From: Rubrobacteraceae bacterium
GTDB lineage: Bacteria > Actinomycetota > Rubrobacteria > Rubrobacterales > Rubrobacteraceae
Assembly: GCA_030448125.1 (NCBI GenBank)
Contig: JAUJNO010000001.1
Location: forward strand, 311,602-375,601
Reading direction: 5' to 3'
Length of the DNA stretch: 64,000 nucleotides
Below are positions 16,436 through 25,677 of the stretch, in pieces; within the stretch, counting starts at the first letter, position 1, and each line of letters starts with the position of its first letter. Both the position numbers and the translations under genes were made by a program. The notes beneath the pieces are model-generated. The model had not been told where the DNA came from. It saw nothing but the letters and a program-made list of their open reading frames with translations, and ran no database searches.

Positions 16436-18220
16436 CTAGTAGTTCACGGGCGCTATGTTGACTTCTTCGGAGTTGGGCGCGAGGGTCTTACCCTTCTCGT
16501 CGATCAGGGGCATGTAGGTATCCTTGTGGAGGACGTCGTCGAAGATTACCTCGCCGTCCTCGTCCGTCACCTTCTGGTAGGTCTCCCACTTGGAGTAGTC
16601 GGCACCCAGGTAGAGCGGTTCGGAGTCCATCTCCACCTTCTTCCCGGTCGGTTGGCCCCAGACCTCGGCGTAGATGTATCCGTCGTCCGCCACGTACTCC
16701 CGCAAGAATATGTAGCCGTCCGTCGTGTTCTCGAACTTCATGTCCAGCGAACCGAACCACACCGTCGCGTCCAGGCCGGGCCGGATATAGGGCAACTGCG
16801 CGTCGTGCGGGTGGCGCTCCACGATGTCGAGGCCGGCGTAGTTGGCCGCCATGTACAGCGTCGATGAGACCTGGCAGAGACCGCCGCCGTCGGCCTTCTC
16901 CTCCTTGCCCTCGATAATGACCTTCGTCTCGTTGTACTCCTGCGGGGAGGCGACCTCGTTGACGGAGAAGACCTCGCCCGGCGCCAGGAACCTACCGCTT
17001 ATGGCGTTGGAGGCTATCTCCAGGTTCTGTACCCGCTCCGGACTCTTGTCGCTGCTCAGCGTGTAGTCCGTCCGGTACGTCCCGATGAGCTCCGTCGGCT
17101 TCAGTGCCTCGGCCTGGGCGGTCGTGAGCTCGGGCTCGGTGGTAGCGACGGGCACCTCGTACTCGCGCTTTCCGTCGAAGAGCCCGGCCTCGAGGGTGTC
17201 GAACAGCTCCTCTTCCTCGATCTCCGTTCCCGTCCGGCTCTTCGTGACGACTACCTCGTCGCCGCTGACCTTGAACCCGGCCTCGACCGGCTCGACCGTC
17301 AGGTCGTCGTACATGTCTGACAGGGACTCCCGCAGCTGCTCCCGGTCGAGGCCGACCCGGAGCTCGCCGTTGCCCCTCGGCGTGAAGCTCAAAGACTGTC
17401 CGATCTCCTGGGGCGAGAACTCCCATTCCTCGCCGTCGGCGGTCAGGGTCACGGGTCTGGACATCGCCCCTTCGGCTATCCCGGCGGCCTCTTCGGCTGC
17501 GGGGGTCAGGACCGCGGGCTCGACCGTCTCCCCGGCGACTTCGACCTCGTCGCTCATTCTCCCAAGGGCATCGTCCAGGTTCGCCGCCGTGGTCGCGACG
17601 TCCAGCGTGTACCCCTCGCGGGACTCGACCGCCTCCGCCCCGGAGCCGCGGACGTTCACGTAGGCGTCGCGGGGCTGCGCGTTCGCCCGCGCGGCCCGGT
17701 TCTCTATCCTGGACCGGACGGCCTCCCGGTCGTAATCGACCACGGGCGAGGTCTCAACCGTGCCCCAGGCCGCTTCCATCCGCTCACCGATGCGCTTCGA
17801 GATGCTGCCTTCACGCCCGACGGCGTAGGCGCGGTCCACGGTCCCGTCGACGTCGACGCTCAGGTTTACGTCTTCCGCGGAGAGGGCGAACTCTTCGGGA
17901 CCCCCGGTGAACCGGATCTCCTGCAGCGCGTTCGCGCCGCGCTCCTCGACCATCCCGCGGGCCTCCTCCGGCGTCTCGCCGCCGACAGACACGTTCCCGA
18001 CCGTGACGCCCTGAAAGATCTTGCCGGCGTTCGCCCAGTAGTCGGCCGCCGCCAGCACGGCCACGGCGGCGCAGACCACGAGCACGACGCCGAGGATCCC
18101 CCGCCGGCGTTGGCTGCCCTTGGGACTCTTGGGACGGGAATTCGAGAAGTTGCCAAAGCTATCCCTGATGTCGAAGTCGGTCCTGGAATTCACCCTGTCT
18201 CTCGGGTTTTTAAGACTCAA
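16436..18220 (-). CDS. VanW-family protein with peptidoglycan-binding domains
   Basis: About 594 aa from TTG 18220, which has GGAGGG 5 bases upstream; the frame is open to 18256. One membrane helix (GILGVVLVVCAAVAVLAAADYW) anchors it with the bulk outside the cell. Then come repeated YoaR-like/PG_binding_4 modules (GVTVGNVSVGGETPEEAR...) and the VanW domain (GRFLAPGEVFSVNEVASPQEYNETKVI, DGGGLCQVSSTLYMAANYAGL, ERHPHDAQLPYIRPGLDATVWFG). VanW proteins are found with vancomycin-resistance and wall genes; biochemical role is not known. Its upstream region holds 11-bp-periodic repeats. Confidence 0.9.
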   Translation of the reverse strand: MSLKNPRDRVNSRTDFDIRDSFGNFSNSRPKSPKGSQRRRGILGVVLVVCAAVAVLAAADYWANAGKIFQGVTVGNVSVGGETPEEARGMVEERGANALQEIRFTGGPEEFALSAEDVNLSVDVDGTVDRAYAVGREGSISKRIGERMEAAWGTVETSPVVDYDREAVRSRIENRAARANAQPRDAYVNVRGSGAEAVESREGYTLDVATTAANLDDALGRMSDEVEVAGETVEPAVLTPAAEEAAGIAEGAMSRPVTLTADGEEWEFSPQEIGQSLSFTPRGNGELRVGLDREQLRESLSDMYDDLTVEPVEAGFKVSGDEVVVTKSRTGTEIEEEELFDTLEAGLFDGKREYEVPVATTEPELTTAQAEALKPTELIGTYRTDYTLSSDKSPERVQNLEIASNAISGRFLAPGEVFSVNEVASPQEYNETKVIIEGKEEKADGGGLCQVSSTLYMAANYAGLDIVERHPHDAQLPYIRPGLDATVWFGSLDMKFENTTDGYIFLREYVADDGYIYAEVWGQPTGKKVEMDSEPLYLGADYSKWETYQKVTDEDGEVIFDDVLHKDTYMPLIDEKGKTLAPNSEEVNIAPVNY

Positions 18221-18408
18221 CAGCCCACCCTCCGTGCGCGATGCCACGCAACTCAACTACCCAACAATCGGATCGCAGGATAGTGCCCCCTCGGTTTTGG
18301 CGGCGCTCCGGCCCCATTCGAGCCCGGCCTCGGCGCTGCTCTGCATGAAAAGCTTAACACGGACTTGAGGGTTGCGCCAGCTTTCTCGCGGCAATCGCCC
18401 AGATTGTT

Positions 18409-18425
18409 TTAACAGAACCTTAACA
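18409..18425. promoter_or_regulatory. TTAACA direct repeat, PHO-box-like
   Basis: TTAACA-GAACC-TTAACA on the plus strand, an 11-bp period, lies in the 212-bp gap upstream of the VanW gene and just after the glycosyltransferase stop. The spacing matches the binding sites of PhoP/OmpR-class regulators. A similar pair precedes the sulfatase gene. Function is inferred only. Confidence 0.4.
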
Positions 18426-18432
18426 TTGGTTA

Positions 18433-19965
18433 CTAGTCCTCTATGCTCCCGGAGGTCTCGAAGCTCTCGCTGCCGGTACTCGCTCTGCGTTGAGCCTCTT
18501 CCATCAAGAGCTCTTTCTTGACGAAGAGCCAGAAGGGACCTACTTTCTCGGCGCGGTAGCGGGGATCCAACCACCCGTCCAGCGCCTGGCGGTGCTCGGG
18601 CGAGAGTTGGCTGCTGGGCAGCAGGGATTGTCCTTCGCCGAAGAAGCTTATGGCGCCGGGGTCGTACGCTTCCAGATTGTCGAGCCAGCCTTCGAAGCCT
18701 CCCGGCGTACGGGCGTCGATGCGGTTGTTGACGCCGGCCGTGATCCAGAGGTAAGGGTCGGGGTTCGTCTGGTGGAGGAGCACCATTACTGCCGGGGAGT
18801 TTATCGAAGCAAGCCTTACGTCTTCCCCGAACCTCTCCTGTATCTCCTGCGCTCCCTCTCTCTGGGCAGGCAGGTCTATGGTCGTGCCCGTAAGCTTGTA
18901 AGCGGCGCCGGCGCTGATCTCATCCCAGGTATTCGCCAGGGCTATCGTCAGGAGTATCGCGCTCAAGAGCGCGGCGAGGACCCGCGGGTTGTCGGCGCGC
19001 CGGATCGCGGCGGCCAGGAATCCGCCGAATCCGATGGCCGCGTACGGGAGGAAGACGTAGAAGTCGTCGGCGAGCTGGAAATCCCGCAGGGACCACAGGA
19101 CAGGGGCCGGGAAGGAGAGCAGTATCGGCAGGAAGCGGTACTCGAACGGTCTCTGGAAGTAGAGGCGCAGGATCACGACGAGGCCGATGAGGATCGGCAC
19201 CAGCATCGTACTGTACGGCAGGATGATGTTGCTCGCCGCCGTCCCCAGGAGCGCCGCCGCACTAAACGACCCCCGCTCGAGGAAGAGGAAGTTGAAGAGG
19301 ACGAACCCGTCGAGAAAGTCGTACAACGCGCCGTGGTAGTAGAAGTAAGCGACGGTAGCCAGGAACGGTGTCGCTCCTCCGGCTATGGTGCGCAGCGCGG
19401 CGCCGTATCGCTCCTCTCTGGGGCGCGTGATGGCCAAGAGGAAGGTCACGAACGCGAAGGCCGCCATGGGCTGCCACACGAGGAACGCCAGGGAACCGGA
19501 GAAGCCGGACCAGAACCACTTCTTGCGGACCGCGAGCAAAAGGCTCAAGGTCTGGAAGAGGACCATCGGGGTCTTGGGTTCGGGCCCCGAGGCGGCGGGT
19601 TGCGCGTAAGCATAGAACCCCAGGAAGGTGAGGGCCGCGAAGAGCCCCGCCTCCCGCGACCGGAACACGTCCTTGCCGAGCAGATAGACCGCGACTACCG
19701 TGAGGCAGGCGGTGACGTAGAAGACCAGGCGCACGGCGTAGACGTCATCCACGTTCAACAGCCCGGACATCACCACCCCGAACCCGGCGATCAAGGGGGA
19801 GAGGGGACCTTTGTGGTCGAAGACGCCGACGTAGGGCGGAACGCCCTCGGCCACCCTCTGACCACTATAGAGATAGATGGAGTAGTCGCGGAGCAGCACC
19901 CCGTCGAAGCCGTACAGAGCGTACACGAGAGCGGCAAGGGCCAGGACGAGCAGCGGGAAAGCCAA
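18433..19965 (-). CDS. GT-C-like integral membrane glycosyltransferase (GT39/PMT-like)
   Basis: About 510 aa from TTG 19965; an in-frame ATC at 20023-20025 directly after GGGAGG would add 20 residues (STKRFKIAAQKSGLARASG), giving a normal positive-inside N-terminus. About 11 hydrophobic helices, with the first extracytoplasmic loop carrying an acidic pair (LLRDYSIYLYSGQRVAEGVPPYVGVFDHKGPL) typical of polyprenyl-phosphate-sugar-dependent glycosyltransferases, and a soluble C-terminal domain. Acts on the outer face of the membrane, acceptor unknown. Divergent from the acyl-ligase fusion. Confidence 0.75.
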   Translation of the reverse strand: MAFPLLVLALAALVYALYGFDGVLLRDYSIYLYSGQRVAEGVPPYVGVFDHKGPLSPLIAGFGVVMSGLLNVDDVYAVRLVFYVTACLTVVAVYLLGKDVFRSREAGLFAALTFLGFYAYAQPAASGPEPKTPMVLFQTLSLLLAVRKKWFWSGFSGSLAFLVWQPMAAFAFVTFLLAITRPREERYGAALRTIAGGATPFLATVAYFYYHGALYDFLDGFVLFNFLFLERGSFSAAALLGTAASNIILPYSTMLVPILIGLVVILRLYFQRPFEYRFLPILLSFPAPVLWSLRDFQLADDFYVFLPYAAIGFGGFLAAAIRRADNPRVLAALLSAILLTIALANTWDEISAGAAYKLTGTTIDLPAQREGAQEIQERFGEDVRLASINSPAVMVLLHQTNPDPYLWITAGVNNRIDARTPGGFEGWLDNLEAYDPGAISFFGEGQSLLPSSQLSPEHRQALDGWLDPRYRAEKVGPFWLFVKKELLMEEAQRRASTGSESFETSGSIED

Positions 19966-20270
19966 TCCGCTTGCCCGAGCAAGGCCACTTTTCTGCGCGG
20001 CTATCTTGAACCTCTTGGTTGAGATGCGGCCTCCCGTTAAATCTCGATGAAGCGCGAGCTATGATAAACGCCTTCGGGGTCCTGTGCAATTCCGACTCCC
20101 GAGCCTACCACAGCGGAACCACACGGACTCCAAGACCGGAGCCGAGCGATGCTCGTATCCTTCGGGGGTCGTGGAAAGATGGTCCTTTTGGAGCGATGTG
20201 GGGCGGGGTTGCGCCTGCTAGGGTTTTCCTAGAAATGTAACTAGCAGAAGATCTACAATAGGAGCGAGCC
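19966..20270. other. divergent intergenic region
   Basis: About 305 bp between the glycosyltransferase and the acyl-ligase fusion, lower in GC than the flanks. It should hold both promoters, but no clear -35/-10 pair or hairpin stands out. Confidence 0.4.
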
Positions 20271-23012
20271 ATGAGCGAGCTGCGTACGCTGGGATCCTTT
20301 ATCGACACGCTCTCCGAGCGCGGGGACCGGCCGGCCGTGTTGGCGTTGCACAAGGAGGACGACGAGCGCTGGGCTTACGCCGAGCTGGCCGACCACGCGC
20401 GGCGGTTAGCGGGCGGCCTGAACAGAGCCGGCGTAGGTCGCGGGGACCACGTGGCGCTCTTCGCCGGCAACCAGGTCGAGTGGATCGTGGCGTGCTTAGG
20501 AGTGATCGGGGCGGGCGCCGTCGTCGTGCCCCTGGACGCCCAGATCGATGACGCGTTGCTCGGCCACGCCCTTAACGACAGCGGCGCCGGGTTCATCTTC
20601 ACCACGGCCGAAGGGGCGGACCGGCTGGAGCGCCTCGACGTCGAGGCCGCGCCTCAGCCCATCTTACTCGACGCCGGGGAGGACGACGAGCGGGGGTGGC
20701 GGCGCCTGTTGGCGGACCGGGACGCGGAGGCAGCGCTAGCTTCGCCCGAAGAGGAGGATCGGGCAGCGCTCTTCTACACCTCCGGGACCACCGGCACGGC
20801 CAAAGGCGTACCGTTGAGCCACCGCAACCTTACATTCCAACTCAACACGCTGCTCGAGGCGGACCTCCTGATAGAAGACGACCGCGTCATGCTGCCGCTG
20901 CCGCTCCACCACGTGTACCCGTTCGTGATCGGGATGCTCACCCCGCTCGCGGCTGGGTTGCCGGTCATCATGCCCCACGCCCTGACCGGACCCCAGATCA
21001 TACGCGCCCTGCAGGAGGGAGAGGTCACCCTGGTCGTCGGCGTCCCGCGGTTGTACGACGCGCTGTACTCGGGGATAGAAGAGCGGGCCAAATCCGGCGG
21101 CCGGATCGCCGCCAGGCTATTCGAAGCGGGCTTGGGCCTGAACACGTGGCTGCGTCGGCGGCTGGGACTGCGCATCGGCGAGCCCTTGCTGCGCCCCGTA
21201 CGCAACCGGCTCGGACCGAACCTGCGGGTCCTCGCCTCCGGTGGCGCCGCGCTCGACCCGGAGCTTGCCTGGAAGCTGGAGTCTTTAGGTTGGCGGGTAG
21301 CCGTCGGCTACGGGCTCACCGAGACATCCCCGATACTGACGTTGAACCCGCCCGACGGGCGAAAGCTCGAGAGCGCGGGCCGCCCGATCTCCGGCGTCGA
21401 GATCCGGATAGATCCCTCCGCCGTGCCCGACGAGTCGGAGGAGGGAGGGGAGAGACAAGAGCGCCGGCCCGACGAGCCCCGTGAGGAGGGCGAGATCCTG
21501 GCCCGCGGACCGAACGTCTTCTCCGGCTACCGCAATATGCCCGAAAAGACCGCCGAAGTCCTTACCGACGACGGGTGGTACCGCACCGGGGATCTGGGCT
21601 ACCTCGACGACGGCTACCTGTACGTAACCGGACGCGCCTCGACGCTCATCGTTACCGAGGGCGGCAAGAACGTCCAGCCCGAGAATGTCGAGGAGGTCTA
21701 CGACCAGAGCCCCGTTATCCAGGAGATCGGGGTGCTGCAAAAAGACGGCCGGCTCGTCGCGGTGATCGTGCCGGACCCCGGCGAGCTCCGCCAACAAGGC
21801 GGAGCCGACGGCGACGTCGAGAAGGCGATCCGCGAAGCGGTCCAGGAGAGGTCGAAGCGCCTGCCGTCCTACCAGCGCCTCTCCGACTACGCCGTCACCC
21901 GCGAACCGCTAGAGTACACGCAGCTAGGCAAGCTCCGCCGGCACCTCCTCGAAGACCGCTACGACCGGGCGAAAGAGGGTGAGGAGGGCGTGGAGGGCGC
22001 CGCCGGACCCATCCCGGTCGAGGAGATGTCCGAGGAGGATCGCGAGCTCCTGGAGGACCCGGCCGCCGAACAGGTCTGGGAGTTGCTCGCCCGCCGCTAC
22101 CCCGACGCGCGCCTAACCCCGGACACCAGCCCGCAACTGGACCTCGGCGTGGACTCGATGGAGTGGGTGAACCTGACGATGGAGATCGGCGAGAGCGCCG
22201 GCGTGGAGCTGGACGAGGAGGCCATAAACGGCATCGACACCGTCCGCGACCTCTTGCGAGAGGTAGCCGAAGCGTCCGGGTCCGGCGAAGCCCCGTCCGG
22301 GGCCTCGCCGCTCGAGCAGCCCGAAGAAGTGCTCGGCGAAGACCAGAAACGCTGGCTCGAGCCGCTGGGGCCGGGCAAGTCGGCGATGGCGCGGGGCCTC
22401 TTCTCGCTCAACCGGGCGCTGATGCGGGGTCCGTTCAAGCTGAGGGTGGAGGGCCTGGAGAACCTGCCGGAGCGGGGCTCGTTCGTCGTTGCGCCGAACC
22501 ACGTCAGCTACCTCGACTCCTTCGCGGTTGCCGCGGCGCTCGACTACCGGCTGTTGCGCCGGACGTACTGGGCCGGCTGGACAGGCGCGGCCTTCGGCAA
22601 CCCGCTCACCCGCCTGGTCAGCAGGCTCGCGCAGGTGGTGCCCATAGACCCGGAGCGGGCTGGTGTCTCAAGCCTAGCCTTCGGCGCCGCAGTGCTCGCG
22701 CGCGGGAAGAACCTGGTCTGGTTCCCCGAGGGACAGCGCTCGCCCAACGGCAAGCTGCAGCAGTTCAAGCCCGGCATCGGCATGCTGCTAAATTACTTCC
22801 AGGTACCGGTGGTGCCGGTCTTTATACACGGCACCTACGAGGCGATGCCGCGGGGGAAGGCTCTGGTGCGGCCGGCAAAGGTTACGGTCGTCTTCGGCGA
22901 GCCGCTCGACGTGCAAGGTCTCGTCGAGCAGCAGGACGAGGACGGCCAGTCGCGGGACCGTATCCTCGAGACCCTGCGCGACCGCGTGGCGGAGCTGGGC
23001 GGCAGGTCTTGA
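20271..23012 (+). CDS. three-domain fusion: AMP-forming acyl ligase, ACP, PlsC-type acyltransferase
   Basis: 913 aa. Residues about 1-570: ANL adenylating domain with FYTSGTTGTAKGVPLSHRN, VGYGLTETSPILTLN, YRTGDLGYLDDGYLYVTGR. Residues about 600-670: carrier domain with the phosphopantetheine serine in DLGVDSMEWVNL. Residues about 700-913: lysophospholipid-type acyltransferase with the NHxxxxD motif in APNHVSYLDSF, WFPEGQRSPNG and VVPVFIHGTYEAMPRG. It can in principle activate a fatty acid, hold it on its own carrier and pass it to a lysophospholipid, like an Aas with a built-in ACP. ATG with AGGAGC upstream. Envelope lipid synthesis or repair is the likely job. Confidence 0.9.
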   Translation: MSELRTLGSFIDTLSERGDRPAVLALHKEDDERWAYAELADHARRLAGGLNRAGVGRGDHVALFAGNQVEWIVACLGVIGAGAVVVPLDAQIDDALLGHALNDSGAGFIFTTAEGADRLERLDVEAAPQPILLDAGEDDERGWRRLLADRDAEAALASPEEEDRAALFYTSGTTGTAKGVPLSHRNLTFQLNTLLEADLLIEDDRVMLPLPLHHVYPFVIGMLTPLAAGLPVIMPHALTGPQIIRALQEGEVTLVVGVPRLYDALYSGIEERAKSGGRIAARLFEAGLGLNTWLRRRLGLRIGEPLLRPVRNRLGPNLRVLASGGAALDPELAWKLESLGWRVAVGYGLTETSPILTLNPPDGRKLESAGRPISGVEIRIDPSAVPDESEEGGERQERRPDEPREEGEILARGPNVFSGYRNMPEKTAEVLTDDGWYRTGDLGYLDDGYLYVTGRASTLIVTEGGKNVQPENVEEVYDQSPVIQEIGVLQKDGRLVAVIVPDPGELRQQGGADGDVEKAIREAVQERSKRLPSYQRLSDYAVTREPLEYTQLGKLRRHLLEDRYDRAKEGEEGVEGAAGPIPVEEMSEEDRELLEDPAAEQVWELLARRYPDARLTPDTSPQLDLGVDSMEWVNLTMEIGESAGVELDEEAINGIDTVRDLLREVAEASGSGEAPSGASPLEQPEEVLGEDQKRWLEPLGPGKSAMARGLFSLNRALMRGPFKLRVEGLENLPERGSFVVAPNHVSYLDSFAVAAALDYRLLRRTYWAGWTGAAFGNPLTRLVSRLAQVVPIDPERAGVSSLAFGAAVLARGKNLVWFPEGQRSPNGKLQQFKPGIGMLLNYFQVPVVPVFIHGTYEAMPRGKALVRPAKVTVVFGEPLDVQGLVEQQDEDGQSRDRILETLRDRVAELGGRS

Positions 23013-23312
23013 CCGGAAGCGCCCCAAGACGGACGAATACTCCGTACTGGAGTCCTATCGTGACGCGGAGCCGCCATCCTCGCGCGGAGACCCTCTCTCA
23101 GCGTGACGTTTCGAGGGGAAGCACTCCCGGAGCCACGGCGGACAACAGAGAGCAAAGGTCCAACCTTCGCGCAAGAGCTTGGGCTATCCTCCCGGGCCTC
23201 GACAAGCCGTTCGCCGGTTGATCGCCGGCCGGGGCACGGCGAGCACGACTTTCCAGCTTTTACGTAAATTCCGCGTGAACCTGGGTTAACCCTTTGTTAA
23301 ACTCTTCCGTCT
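23013..23312. other. intergenic region upstream of the sulfatase
   Basis: 300 bp with no supported gene. Its last 35 bases hold the GTTAA repeats and a TAAACT stretch that could be a -10 element for a leaderless transcript starting near ATG 23313. Confidence 0.4.
23285..23300. promoter_or_regulatory. GTTAA direct repeat, PHO-box-like
   Basis: GTTAA-CCCTTT-GTTAA (period 11 bp), preceded by GTGAA about 10 bp earlier. On the minus strand it reads TTAACA-AAGGG-TTAACC. It overlaps the presumed promoter of the sulfatase gene and resembles the repeat upstream of the VanW gene. Confidence 0.4.
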
Positions 23313-25280
23313 ATGGCGATGGAAAGCGACAACCTGGAGACGCGTGGGGCTTCTCGCTCTCTTTTGAGTGGTCGCGACTGGATCTACCTGCTCAGTCTCC
23401 TGGTCCCCTTCGTGATCTACGATCTGGTCTTGAAGGGCGCTCTGGTCTTCGCGGGGACCGGGGACCCAGGTCTCCTGGGGGGGCTCGGTCTGATGCGGTC
23501 GGACCTATTGTTCAACCTGGGGTACGTGTTGCTGTGGGCAAGTCTGTTCGCGCTCACCGGAAGGCGTTCTTCCCGGTGGATCGTCGTCGCTCTCTTCCAC
23601 GTGATTACTATGCTCGTCGCGCTGATAACGACGAGCGCTTACCAATACTACAAGGTCACCGGTTCGACGCTCGACTCCGACTACCTCTACCTCTGGCTCT
23701 CGTCCCCCGAGGGAACGGGCGGCGCGATAGCGAGCGAGATCACCCCGGGTATCCTGGTCTTGCTCTCGATGATAGTCGCCTACGTGGCTGTGGGGCCCGC
23801 TGTGGTGACGCGCCTCGTTCTCCGGTGGCGCGGTCGGTCCGGCGGAGTCGGCGTCCGGACGCCGGTGGAGGTCTCCTGGCTCCGGATCGTCGGCGTGGGG
23901 CTCGGGGCTTACGCGCTGCTCTCGTTCTCGCTGCTGCCCGGCGGTAGCTCGACGGGCGCCAGCAAGTCCTTCTCTAGGGATGCTTTCGTCAACGTGGTGA
24001 TGACCGCGGCCCAGGTGGCGGAGAGCGAGCAGCTCCCGGAGATAGCCGCCGAGCCGGTCGCCGAGAACCCGCCCGCGGAGGCGAGCCTCGCGTCCACCGC
24101 CGGGGCCGAGAAACGCAACGTCGTGATGATTTTCCTCGAATCGACCCGCGCGAGGGCCACCACCCCCTACAACGAGAGCCTCGACACGACGCCCTTCCTG
24201 GACGCTCTGGCGAAGAAGAGCCTCCTGGCCGAGCAGGCCTACGCGGTCGTCCCCCACACACACAACGCCATCGCCGCGACCAACTGCGGCGTCGAGCCCC
24301 CGCTGGACCGATGGGGGACCATGCTGCTGGGCGCCCGCGAAGATAGCGTGTCCTCCGCGTGCCTGCCCGAACTCCTGAAGGAGCGAGGGTATGACTCCGC
24401 CTACTTCATGTCGCAGTCGGAGAGCTTCGAGAGGAGCCCCAAGATCCTGGAGAACCTCGGCTACGAGGAGTTCTACTCGACTGATAGGATGGAGACGGAG
24501 GGCTTCGAGCAGACGAACTACTTCGGCTACGAGGACGACGTCATGCTAGAGCCGAGCCGCAAATGGCTCGAGCAGCAGAAGAAGTCGGGTGCGCCCTTTC
24601 TGGCCAGCTACCTCACCTCGGCCCCTCACCACGATTACCTGGCCCCCTCCGAGCGCTACGGTCGCAAAGAGTTCACCGACAACGACCTGGTCAACCGCTA
24701 CCTGAACAGCGTCCGCTACGAGGACATCTTCCTGAAGAACCTCTTCGACCAGTACAAGAAGCTCGGGCTCTACGAGGATACGGTCTTTATAGTCCTCGGC
24801 GACCACGGCGAGGGCTTCGGCGAGCACGGCCGCTTCCAGCACGACAACGTGCCCTACGAGGAGGGCTTGAGGATACCGCTGCTCATCCACGACCCCAAAC
24901 AGTTCCAGAGCGGCGCCACCCTCGAAGGCCCGGTTAACCAACTGGACGTCCTCCCAACCGTAACCGACCTGTTGGGCTACGAGGTCAAAGGCGGCGCGTA
25001 CGGGGGCAGCTCGCTCCTCCGCCCGATGCGCAAGGATCGTACCCTCCTGTTCAGCTGCTGGAACGAGAGCGGGTGCCTGGCGAGCCTCAAGGGGACGGAG
25101 AAGTACATCTACCACTTCGAGGACCAGCCCGAGGAGATCTTCGACCTCTCGAAGGACCCCGCCGAACGCCGGAACCTCGCCGGACAACGCTCCCCCGAAG
25201 AGCTGGAGAAGCGCCGGACCGAGCTCCTCGAATGGCGCGCGAAGGTGAACTCCAAGTACGGTATGCAGTCTTCCGAATAG
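23313..25280 (+). CDS. LTA-synthase-like membrane sulfatase/phosphotransferase
   Basis: 655 aa with five or so N-terminal helices (residues about 20-215) and an extracellular alkaline-phosphatase/sulfatase-fold domain: NVVMIFLESTRARATTPYN with the metal-binding acidic residue, VVPHTHNAIAATNCG where the nucleophile Thr is expected, and LGDHGEGFGEHGRFQHDN with the Asp-His metal ligands. Members make lipoteichoic-acid-type glycerophosphate polymers, transfer phosphoethanolamine, or cleave sulfates; the domain order fits the LtaS group best. No ribosome-binding site is evident at ATG 23313, suggesting a leaderless mRNA. A hairpin that includes the stop codon follows. Confidence 0.83.
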   Translation: MAMESDNLETRGASRSLLSGRDWIYLLSLLVPFVIYDLVLKGALVFAGTGDPGLLGGLGLMRSDLLFNLGYVLLWASLFALTGRRSSRWIVVALFHVITMLVALITTSAYQYYKVTGSTLDSDYLYLWLSSPEGTGGAIASEITPGILVLLSMIVAYVAVGPAVVTRLVLRWRGRSGGVGVRTPVEVSWLRIVGVGLGAYALLSFSLLPGGSSTGASKSFSRDAFVNVVMTAAQVAESEQLPEIAAEPVAENPPAEASLASTAGAEKRNVVMIFLESTRARATTPYNESLDTTPFLDALAKKSLLAEQAYAVVPHTHNAIAATNCGVEPPLDRWGTMLLGAREDSVSSACLPELLKERGYDSAYFMSQSESFERSPKILENLGYEEFYSTDRMETEGFEQTNYFGYEDDVMLEPSRKWLEQQKKSGAPFLASYLTSAPHHDYLAPSERYGRKEFTDNDLVNRYLNSVRYEDIFLKNLFDQYKKLGLYEDTVFIVLGDHGEGFGEHGRFQHDNVPYEEGLRIPLLIHDPKQFQSGATLEGPVNQLDVLPTVTDLLGYEVKGGAYGGSSLLRPMRKDRTLLFSCWNESGCLASLKGTEKYIYHFEDQPEEIFDLSKDPAERRNLAGQRSPEELEKRRTELLEWRAKVNSKYGMQSSE

Positions 25281-25312
25281 CGAATAACTCCTCGTAGGGA
25301 GCTATTCGCTAT
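25277..25312 (+). terminator. hairpin overlapping the sulfatase stop codon
   Basis: ATAGCGAATAACTCC pairs with GGGAGCTATTCGCTAT around a TCGTA loop with one mismatch; the first arm includes the TAG stop. No T-run follows, but the long stem should terminate or protect the 3' end. Confidence 0.65.
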
Positions 25313-25482
25313 CAGCCGCCAGCCGGTCAGCTTTCGGTCTTTTTGATGAGTGGCTGTCGAGAAACCCTCGTAAGTACAAAACGAAAGCGCTCAGCCACCA
25401 ACTCCTCCTTGCTGATGGCTGACCAGCTGAAATGCTGACTAGCTGCCGCTGCCTTGCGGGCCGACCGGCTCGCAAGGCTTCA

Positions 25483-25677
25483 TCACGGACAGCGGCTGCC
25501 GGGGTTGTTGTACTTCTCGTCCTGGCGCTGGCGGTAGAACTCGCCGCGACCTAGCGGCGGCCTGTCCGGGTGGGTCGCGGCGTGGACCGTCAGGTAGCGG
25601 TCGTAGGCGTTCTCGCCGGAGATCTCCTTGAGGTACCACCAGGCGGACCGGATCGGTTGCAGCGCCCTATTATTCAT
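25483..25677 (-). CDS. ybdD: YbdD/YjiX family small protein, CstA partner
   Basis: 64 aa, the usual length for this family (DUF466). Visible family signature: AWWYLKEISGENAYDRYLTVHAATHPDRPPLGRGEFYRQRQDEKY. It almost always sits directly downstream of cstA/btsT, as here, where its ATG overlaps the end of cstA by 8 bp (ATGAATAA). It is thought to support the activity of the transporter; the mechanism is not settled. Confidence 0.88.
   Translation of the reverse strand: MNNRALQPIRSAWWYLKEISGENAYDRYLTVHAATHPDRPPLGRGEFYRQRQDEKYNNPGSRCP

Noticed and set aside
18490..20022. 510-codon plus-strand open frame
   Set aside because: It lies exactly opposite the GT-C glycosyltransferase; its translation is Glu/Gly/Arg/Val-rich and without any family, a reverse-frame shadow of GC-rich DNA.
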